DNA of 11,123 nt from JAAZMX01 sp035388025 (GTDB lineage Bacteria; Patescibacteriota; Patescibacteriia; UBA2196; GWA2-42-15). A program made the position numbers and the translations under genes. The notes beneath the pieces were generated by a model that saw nothing but the letters and a program-made list of their open reading frames with translations, had not been told where the DNA came from and did not search any database. Shown in pieces: positions 5,952 through 11,123 of the stretch (positions are counted from its first letter, which is position 1; each line of letters opens with the position of its first letter). The DNA lies in NCBI GenBank assembly GCA_035388025.1, contig DAOOPA010000028.1, positions 1 to 11,123 on the forward strand, written 5' to 3'.

Positions 5952-6785
5952 CTATTTGGTCTCAATCATCTTTTCCAATCTCTCAATTTCCTGTTCCTCC
6001 GCACTGCCGGTTATCTTCTGATATTCTCGCAAAGCCGCCGCCGCTTTGGCAAAATCTTTGGCGTAATTTTCCGCGAAAAAAGCATAATTTTTGTAAAGTT
6101 CCTTTTTGTCATCGGCATTCTTTATTCCCCACTCGTAAACCAAGCTGGCCTTGTTTATTTTATTCGCTTCATCTAGATTGGCATAATTATAATACAAGTC
6201 CGCCAACTTAGCATAAACTCGATAGTCAGCCGGATATTTTTTAATCACTGCCAAATATTGTTTGCCCGCCTGCTGATACTGATGCATTGTCGCGTACAAA
6301 TCAGCCAAATTCAAATTGGCCTTATAGTCATCCGGAAAAGCTTGGAGCATTTTCTGATACGCTTCTTCGGCCTTGCCAAAATCGCCCAAAATATTATAAT
6401 TGCTGGCCACGGTCAGATAATCTTCATTTAAATCTCTAAAATCAGGACTGGACGGCTGGTTGGTTTCTATGGCCGCCAGTGAACGGTTGATGATTTCCGT
6501 GTATTTTTCCACCACGTTTCTTGGCGGAATTGTTTCCTGCTGGACCCTTTTTTCTCCATTCGTAAAATCATTATTAATATCCTCCTCGCTGATCACCACC
6601 GCCTCTTGTTGGGCGCTTGGTTCAATATTGCTCTTTTTACTATTCCAATAAAGACCAGCCCCGACCACCATAGCCACCGCCAAAATCAATACCAATCCTT
6701 TCCAACCGCGCTTCTTGTGGCTTTCTGAAATTGTATTTTTATTTGGGTTTGGAGCTGTTGCTTGCCCTGTTTTTTCCTCTGGCAT
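5952..6785 (-). CDS. Membrane-anchored TPR protein
   Basis: The ATG at 6785 gives 277 residues; an in-frame TTG two codons upstream is a less likely start. A short polar, Lys-ending N-terminus is followed by one membrane segment (about 28-47, GLVLILAVAMVVGAGLYW). A linker of about 70 residues then leads to TPR repeats. The clearest are at about 122-153 (YLTVASNYNILGDFGKAEEA), 156-187 (ANLNLADLYATMHQYQQAGK) and 190-220, with a weaker helical pair to 260 and a charged helical end. The topology is a single N-terminal anchor with the TPR domain probably outside the cytoplasm, acting as a docking scaffold. It is the first gene of the run that leads into the ligase, which carries its own TPRs, so a joint role in surface-glycan or S-layer assembly is plausible but inferred. 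It ends in TAG. A promoter candidate lies at 6815-6843. Confidence 0.82.
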   Translation of the reverse strand: MPEEKTGQATAPNPNKNTISESHKKRGWKGLVLILAVAMVVGAGLYWNSKKSNIEPSAQQEAVVISEEDINNDFTNGEKRVQQETIPPRNVVEKYTEIINRSLAAIETNQPSSPDFRDLNEDYLTVASNYNILGDFGKAEEAYQKMLQAFPDDYKANLNLADLYATMHQYQQAGKQYLAVIKKYPADYRVYAKLADLYYNYANLDEANKINKASLVYEWGIKNADDKKELYKNYAFFAENYAKDFAKAAAALREYQKITGSAEEQEIERLEKMIETK

Positions 6786-6814
6786 AAACAAAAAAGTTAA
6801 TGATAATTAAAGTC

Positions 6815-6843
6815 AATATACCAAAAAAACCCTTCTTTAGCAA
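6815..6843 (-). promoter_or_regulatory. Sigma70-type promoter for the TPR gene and downstream run
   Basis: On the minus strand TTGCTA (6838-6843) is followed after exactly 17 bases by TATATT (6815-6820). The -10 box is preceded by TGG, an extended -10 element. The predicted start of transcription is near 6808, about 22 bases before the ATG at 6785. There is no strong Shine-Dalgarno in that leader. It lies downstream of the terminator-like hairpin that separates it from the S-layer-like gene. Confidence 0.5.
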
Positions 6844-6890
6844 ACGCTATTATCGTCATTTCCCTCTCGCGATCCATCCGTGTCATTGCG

Positions 6891-7012
6891 GACAGGTAAT
6901 TGCTTTGCAATTTGTATTACCCAAACTCAAACCCCGCTCCGACAATTTGTCGAAACGGGGTTTTGCATCTTACGAGCTAGTCCTTCACTCGCCTTGTATC
7001 CACTTACCTGTC
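6891..7012. repeat. Inverted-repeat-bounded structured intergenic segment
   Basis: GACAGGTAA at 6891-6899 is the exact reverse complement of TTACCTGTC at 7004-7012. Inside lie a small hairpin TTGC-TTT-GCAA (6900-6910) and the larger hairpin at 6928-6965. The right arm is also one half of the hairpin at 7007-7039, so it has two possible partners. It may be a structured 3' untranslated region of the S-layer-like gene or a repeated extragenic element. No credible gene lies here. Confidence 0.4.
6928..6965 (-). terminator. Terminator-like hairpin after the S-layer-like gene
   Basis: AAACCCCG (6929-6936) pairs with CGGGGTTT (6956-6963). Above a small internal loop, CGACAA (6940-6945) pairs with TTGTCG (6947-6952). 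On the minus strand the stem is followed by GAGTTTGGG, a poor U-tract; on the plus strand by a short TTTT. It is strong as a stem but imperfect as an intrinsic terminator. Its place, 60-100 bases past the stop codon of the S-layer-like gene, supports a role in ending that transcript. Confidence 0.5.
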
Positions 7013-7039
7013 AAATAATATTGCTATTATTTGGACAGG
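7007..7039 (-). repeat. Strong hairpin overlapping the stop codon of the S-layer-like gene
   Basis: CCTGTCAAATAATA (7007-7020) pairs with TATTATTTGGACAGG (7025-7039), giving 14 base pairs with one bulged G and a 4-base loop. The TAA stop codon (7027-7029 on the minus strand) lies inside the stem. No U-tract follows, so it may stabilise the mRNA 3' end rather than terminate transcription. Confidence 0.5.
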
Positions 7040-10000
7040 GTTTGCGAATCGGTTGGCAAATTCTTGACGTAGTTGCAGTCAGCATAATCGGCCGAGCCGG
7101 AAGTATGAGCTGTAACCGAGCCATCAGACCAGAGCAAGCCGCCTGTCTCATATAGTTTCATGAGATCATAGGTAGTGCTGGTGCCTGCATAAGTGGAGCT
7201 AGCCGAACCAGGAATACGGACCGAGATAGACTCGTTGGCCGCTGTGCCGGTGATGTCGCCCTTCAAGACATAAGTCTTGGTGGTGCCGGCGCCGACTACC
7301 TCTTCACTGGTCAATACCACTTCAATCGCACCCGCGTTGGTGCTCACCGCACTATTCAAAGCGGTTGACTCATCAGTGGTTCTATAAAGCTTGATAGTAC
7401 CAGCGGTAACATTGACGTTCGTGGTGGTGGTATAAGTGAAGTTGACTTCCTTGAAATACACATCGCCAGCCGCGTCAGCCGCTACGCTGAACTTGCTGAT
7501 TGTTTGAGTGCCATTGGCTAGAACAGTGGTCGGTAAAGAAACCAACGTTACGGTCGGTCTGGTCTTTCTGACCACCATGGCATTGCCGTTTACATCAGTA
7601 TCCGGATTAGTATCCGCAGTATTGGAAGCTTCGCCCAAGGCGGAGAAATTGTTATCTTTGTCAAAATCCAATCTTGGCATATCACCGGAATCAGCGCCGG
7701 AAGCGACAGTCGGGACATCGGCATACACCGATAACACGGCTGTTGAATCCTTGGCTACATACATATTCAAGCCGGTGAAATCAACTCTATGATCAGCATT
7801 GAGATATCCCTCTTTCTCTACGGTGGTGCCATTCTTGTCTTTGTAAGACAAAATGACTCTACCAATAGCATCATCGGCATCTCCGGCCGCTGTCTTATAG
7901 TAGTTGTCAATTCTCACCTTGGTAATAGTATAGGCATCATTGGTGGCCGCGAATTTCACGGCGTTCATGAGTACCTTACTGCTCCCGGCAATCACGATAT
8001 TGGCTTCTGGTTTACTGCCATCAGCCGAGCTGACGATAGCACCGTCGGTCAAAGTCATGGTTTGCATTTCCACATTAGCTGTGGATTCAGCCGCTGTACC
8101 AGTCACCTTAGATGTACCAGAAGCGTCAACCCTTGTCATAAATGAAGCAACTTGGGCGCTGGTCAAAACATCCGCATAGACATCAATCACCTTGGTCTCA
8201 TTGGCGGCCAGACTCAAAGATACGGAGAACACGTTATCTGTCGTATTGCTTGAAGTCAGAGTCGCTTTGGTGGTCCCGAGCTGCGTGGAGCCATCCATCA
8301 ACTTCATATTTTGCAATGTGCCGGAAGTCGCGTAATCAACATTGATCGTATCAACATCAACACCTTCATAAGCGCCGGCCTGAATCACAAAAGAAGCGAT
8401 TTTAGCGGCAGTGGCTGGCTTGACAATATTCTGACTGCCATAAGCGCTGTATTTCACAACGTTCAAAGCAGAAGAAGAAACAGTCAAAGGTGTGCCATCA
8501 GCCACAGTTGTGCTGATAGAAGTCAAAGAGGCCGTACCTTGAGCATTAGCAGAACCGGCAGACAAACTCGCTTGAACAGTGCCAGCCGTAATGCTTGTGG
8601 AGGTCACTGTCTTGATATCAGCATAGATATCAACCAGAGATGGAGTTCCTGCCTTGACGATAAAGCTGGAGCCAAAAGTAAAGCTAACATCAGCGGCTTC
8701 ATTCAGATCCTTGGTAGAACCGACCTGTACGCCATCCAAATAAACCTTACCATTGTCCAAGCCGCCTTCAATACCGGAAGCGGTGCTGCCCTTTACGAAC
8801 AAGCTGGAAACCTTCACATCTTCACCAGTTGCCTCAAATCTAAACGTGGCCAATTTCACATTGGTCGCGCCAGCTGGCACATTTTCAGTCGGAGAAGTGG
8901 TGTCCTTAGTAACAGTCAAGCTGCCAGCGTTGATCGTGTAAACGTTTTCAGGGCTAGCTGCAGCTGATTTCTTGGCTGTCCAAGTTTCCGCCGCTGAGCC
9001 GAATGGAGTCACATAGACATTATAGTTTCTATCCTTGACTACCAAATCGGAAGCGTATTCTACGCTGAAACGGAATGTGCGGGTAGATCCCTTGACCACG
9101 TCGGCTCTGACCGATAAAGTCTTGGATTGACCCTTATCAATCCGATAAGGATTGCCAGTCATATCAAAAACCAATTCTCTATTGCTGTCAATTACGCCAG
9201 TCGCCACGGTTGCTCCGCCCACGGTCAATTTGAGATTTTGCAAGTCATCGGCATTCACACTGCCCAAGAGTGTCAACTTCATATATTCCACTTGCATATC
9301 TTGATCATTGGCTTGAATGCCGAGCTTATAAGCTTCAAAATCTTTTTCACCCGGGTTCACAGTCGCAGGCGAGGTCGGAACATTGCCATGAGTATAGGTC
9401 ACATAGCCGAGATCAGTCACACTGGCGGTGGTCATCACATTGCCGGCAATCGGCAAAGTACCACTCACAGTCGCGCTGTTCTTGGTGGTGACAGTCTCCA
9501 GTTGGAAACCAACTGTCTTACCAGCTGAAACATTTTCTTTCAAATCAGCTCTCAAGGTCACGGCCTTGGTGGTGCCGGCCGCTACAGTGAATAAACCACT
9601 GCCGCTGGAGAAAGTCGCGTAACCGGAAGACAAGGTACCGCCCTCATACAATTTTGTGTTGCCCTCATAGAGATACAAGGTCTCAAAATCAGCATCGGCG
9701 GAAATACCGGTTCTCTTGTATTTCAAAGCGGTTACCGTTACGTCGCCATCAGCTGGAGCAGTGAAATTCACAGTCACGAAAGGAATCACTGATTGAGCGC
9801 CTTCATCTATATCGGAAATAATAGTCGTTGCTGGAGCGGTGCTCGCGGCCAAAGCCACGGTCACACTGCTACCAGTCGCGGTATTAGCGCTGGCTGAACC
9901 GGCCACATTGGCGATCGGATCTTCCTTGGCTGTCACCGAGGTTCCCTCAGTATAGCCAGAAAGGCTGGTCGCGGTCAAAACATTGGACCAATTCAAACCA

Positions 10001-10572
10001 TTGGCTTCAAAAGCGGTGCCGGTCGCAATCGGTCTCTTGGTTGTGCCATCAACATAATAAGTGGTGGCTGAACCTTCCGCCTTTACCAAAGTACCGGTTG
10101 GATACATACCTTCGGTCAAAGCTGAACCGACAGTATAATTAACAAAGAAACCGGTTGGGACATCATCAATCATTTTATTCCAGTTGTCGCCATACAAAGC
10201 CTTGGCGTTGGCTTCGCTCACGATTGAGCGCAAAACTCCGCCCGGTTCAACAGCATAGACTGTTGCCACGTCGGTGATTTTGACTAGTCTGGTACCGGGA
10301 CGATAGGTCACGTTTCCGCTGATGGTATAGGTCGCCAATTCAGTAGAAGAAATAGTGACTACGTTGGTGAAATCCGGATACCAGGTCTTGTATGTTTTCT
10401 CATTCGGGAAAACATAGGCCTTACCGCCATTGACATAGAAAACAGTGGCACTGCCGGCTACCTTGACGCAGGAACCGTCAGCTACCGCCTTGGCTACGCC
10501 AGAAAAAGCAGTAACGCCCATTGTGAGGATCATGGCAAATACCATTAATCCTACAAAACCTTTTTTAAACAT
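7027..10572 (-). CDS. S-layer-like secreted protein with six ~150-residue beta repeats
   Basis: This 1181-residue protein starts at ATG 10572 with a signal peptide (MFKKGFVGLMVFAMILTMGV, cut near AKAVA). Residues 33-153 are the surface module shared with the 2065-3264 protein (YVFPNEKTYKTWYPDF, VTYRPGTRLVKIT, GGVLRS, ALYGDNWNKMIDD). A partial second copy follows at about 160-215 (LVKAEGSATTYYVDG echoes CVKVAGSATVFYVNG). From about 240 to 1120 the protein is Thr/Ser/Ala/Val-rich and repetitive. A strand motif of the form xVxAD recurs at TLRADLK (341), SVRADVV (488), DIYADIK (650), DVYADVL (799), SVYADVP (949) and VLKGDIT (1104), a spacing of 147-162 residues that implies six beta-sandwich units. 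The end (LLWSDGS, then YVKNLPTDSQTLSK) resembles C-termini I recall from Patescibacteria S-layer candidates. Only two cysteines are visible, C35 and C1166. There is no LPXTG anchor or SLH domain. It is probably the major surface lattice protein, expressed as its own unit. Confidence 0.85.
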   Translation of the reverse strand: MFKKGFVGLMVFAMILTMGVTAFSGVAKAVADGSCVKVAGSATVFYVNGGKAYVFPNEKTYKTWYPDFTNVVTISSTELATYTISGNVTYRPGTRLVKITDVATVYAVEPGGVLRSIVSEANAKALYGDNWNKMIDDVPTGFFVNYTVGSALTEGMYPTGTLVKAEGSATTYYVDGTTKRPIATGTAFEANGLNWSNVLTATSLSGYTEGTSVTAKEDPIANVAGSASANTATGSSVTVALAASTAPATTIISDIDEGAQSVIPFVTVNFTAPADGDVTVTALKYKRTGISADADFETLYLYEGNTKLYEGGTLSSGYATFSSGSGLFTVAAGTTKAVTLRADLKENVSAGKTVGFQLETVTTKNSATVSGTLPIAGNVMTTASVTDLGYVTYTHGNVPTSPATVNPGEKDFEAYKLGIQANDQDMQVEYMKLTLLGSVNADDLQNLKLTVGGATVATGVIDSNRELVFDMTGNPYRIDKGQSKTLSVRADVVKGSTRTFRFSVEYASDLVVKDRNYNVYVTPFGSAAETWTAKKSAAASPENVYTINAGSLTVTKDTTSPTENVPAGATNVKLATFRFEATGEDVKVSSLFVKGSTASGIEGGLDNGKVYLDGVQVGSTKDLNEAADVSFTFGSSFIVKAGTPSLVDIYADIKTVTSTSITAGTVQASLSAGSANAQGTASLTSISTTVADGTPLTVSSSALNVVKYSAYGSQNIVKPATAAKIASFVIQAGAYEGVDVDTINVDYATSGTLQNMKLMDGSTQLGTTKATLTSSNTTDNVFSVSLSLAANETKVIDVYADVLTSAQVASFMTRVDASGTSKVTGTAAESTANVEMQTMTLTDGAIVSSADGSKPEANIVIAGSSKVLMNAVKFAATNDAYTITKVRIDNYYKTAAGDADDAIGRVILSYKDKNGTTVEKEGYLNADHRVDFTGLNMYVAKDSTAVLSVYADVPTVASGADSGDMPRLDFDKDNNFSALGEASNTADTNPDTDVNGNAMVVRKTRPTVTLVSLPTTVLANGTQTISKFSVAADAAGDVYFKEVNFTYTTTTNVNVTAGTIKLYRTTDESTALNSAVSTNAGAIEVVLTSEEVVGAGTTKTYVLKGDITGTAANESISVRIPGSASSTYAGTSTTYDLMKLYETGGLLWSDGSVTAHTSGSADYADCNYVKNLPTDSQTLSK

Positions 10573-10852
10573 AATAAATATATATATTTATTTAAAATCA
10601 ATTTGGCCGCCATCAACTTTTGAAAGTCAATCTTGGTTGCTTGATTTTAAAATTAATTTATTCCTATCTTGCCCAACGCTTTAAAGACGTCAGTTCGACC
10701 TTTAAATAGAAATAGGAATCTTGATAATAACCCTTCAAAAAACAAAGGGTAAAATCCCATTACTGGAATTTTTAAAAAAATGATTTCTGTCCTCCCCTAG
10801 TCCAAATTACAAGGGGGGGGGCTGATTCCATCGTCCTTCGATTGAACCAATT
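10573..10852. other. AT-rich intergenic region with hairpins and a weak promoter candidate
   Basis: No gene is supported in these 280 bases. Immediately before the S-layer-like ATG is an A/T-only alternating leader (AATATATATATTTATT) with no Shine-Dalgarno. A weak minus-strand promoter candidate is TTGATG (10611-10616), 16 bases, TAAATA (10589-10594). A near-palindrome around TTGACTTTCAAAAGTTGA overlaps that -35 box. Hairpins occur at 10660-10719, at 10730-10750 (ACCCTT/AAGGGT) and at 10753-10770 (a 7-bp stem with loop TTAC). Any of these could end the upstream transcript. A run of nine G lies at 10813-10821. Confidence 0.4.
10660..10719 (-). repeat. Two-tier imperfect stem-loop upstream of the S-layer-like gene
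   Basis: ATTCCTAT (10660-10667) pairs with ATAGGAAT (10712-10719). Inside, TTTAAAG (10680-10686) pairs with CTTTAAA (10700-10706), and GTC (10689-10691) with GAC (10697-10699), around the loop AGTTC. On the minus strand it is followed by AAATTAATTTT, loosely U-rich. It may be a terminator for the upstream methyltransferase-like gene or a leader or operator element of the S-layer-like gene. Confidence 0.4.
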
Positions 10853-11123
10853 CTATTTCTTCTTTCCCACTACGACCAAATACAGATATTCTTTTCCGCT
10901 CGTTGCCTCTTCTACTTGGAACTCCTGAGCCAATCCGGCAATTTGCTGTCCGATTGCCTGCCGAGTCTTGGTTGAAAACCATCTTTTTAAAAACTCCAAA
11001 CATTTTATCTTTGTGTATAAAAAGTACGCTTTTTGAAAAAACTTTTGTTTCAGCTTCAATCGCGCCAACGGCCTTTGCCCATAAAATTTTACTTCTTCAA
11101 AATCATTCTTCAAAATTGCCCAT
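10853..11123 (-). CDS. Probable class I SAM-dependent methyltransferase, C-terminal fragment
   Basis: The frame enters from the right edge and ends in TAG at 10853, giving about 90 residues. An ATG at 11123 is in another frame and stops after six codons, and the TTG at 11113 is internal, so the true start lies outside the window. The visible part begins with a beta-strand-like FEEVKFYGQ. A Lys/Arg-rich helical stretch with aromatic residues follows (RLKLKQKFFQKAYFLYTKIK), and the protein ends with a strand YLYLVVVGKKK. A VxFYGQ strand after the core, with a final hydrophobic strand and Lys tail, is what I recall from methyltransferases of the type 11/12 families found in glycan clusters. The SAM-binding GxGxG motif would be upstream and is not visible, so the assignment is tentative. 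It ends 280 bases before the S-layer-like gene. Confidence 0.5.
   Translation of the reverse strand, partial: WAILKNDFEEVKFYGQRPLARLKLKQKFFQKAYFLYTKIKCLEFLKRWFSTKTRQAIGQQIAGLAQEFQVEEATSGKEYLYLVVVGKKK

Noticed and set aside
7027..7090. Sortase-type LPXTG anchor in the NLPTDSQ end of the S-layer-like protein
   Set aside because: There is no Gly at the required place, and no hydrophobic segment or basic tail follows.
8311..8967. A 218-codon open frame on the plus strand
   Set aside because: It is antisense to the S-layer-like gene, has no start signal or recognisable domain, and reflects the low stop-codon density opposite Thr/Ser/Ala-rich repeats.
10440..10480. Lipoprotein signal at C35 of the S-layer-like protein
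   Set aside because: The residues before the Cys (ADGS) do not fit a lipobox, and the hydrophobic core ends well before it.
10797..11003. A 68-codon minus-strand open frame overlapping the methyltransferase-like end
   Set aside because: It is an out-of-frame reading that runs through the poly-G tract. The competing frame stays open to the window edge and has a protein-like composition.

Overview
The window reads as a surface-protein and surface-glycan locus from an uncultivated bacterium, most likely a member of the Candidate Phyla Radiation (Patescibacteria). That assignment is inference. It rests on recognising protein modules that I recall as typical of that group: the YVFPNEKTY/VTYRPG module, the WYVD repeat module, the NLPTDSQTLSK-type C-terminus of an S-layer-like protein, and an O-antigen-ligase/TPR fusion. 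Coding regions fit the standard bacterial code (TAA, TAG and TGA all end genes). No rRNA, tRNA, CRISPR array or transposase was seen.

Every credible gene is on the minus strand, so transcription runs from high to low coordinates. From the right edge: (a) the C-terminal end of a probable SAM-dependent methyltransferase (10853-11123); (b) a 280-base AT-rich intergenic stretch with several hairpins; (c) a 1181-residue S-layer-like protein (7027-10572) with a signal peptide, an N-terminal surface module and six beta-repeats of about 150 residues; (d) a structured intergenic stretch (6786-7026) with a terminator-like hairpin and a good sigma70-type promoter for what follows; (e) a tight co-directional run made of a membrane-anchored TPR protein (5952-6785), a four-helix-bundle (23S rRNA intervening-sequence family) gene (5612-5917), a WaaL/Wzy-type ligase fused to TPRs (3304-5484), a secreted modular protein (2065-3264), a secreted Fn3/WYVD-repeat protein split by a frameshift (750-1996), and a secreted tail-fibre-like protein cut by the left edge (1-695).

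The genes make sense together as a cell-surface assembly unit. The S-layer-like protein and the 2065-3264 protein share one module. The 2065-3264 and 750-1996 proteins share another. The ligase is the obvious candidate for attaching a lipid-linked glycan to such secreted proteins, with TPR domains as partner-binding scaffolds. This functional link is inference from proximity and shared modules.

The most unusual signals are: a 19-bp near-perfect inverted repeat that brackets the AT-rich four-helix-bundle gene inside the operon, resembling a free-standing IVS-like element; two independent frame disruptions (near 1750 and near 5624); and a pair of mutually exclusive hairpins at the end of the S-layer-like gene.
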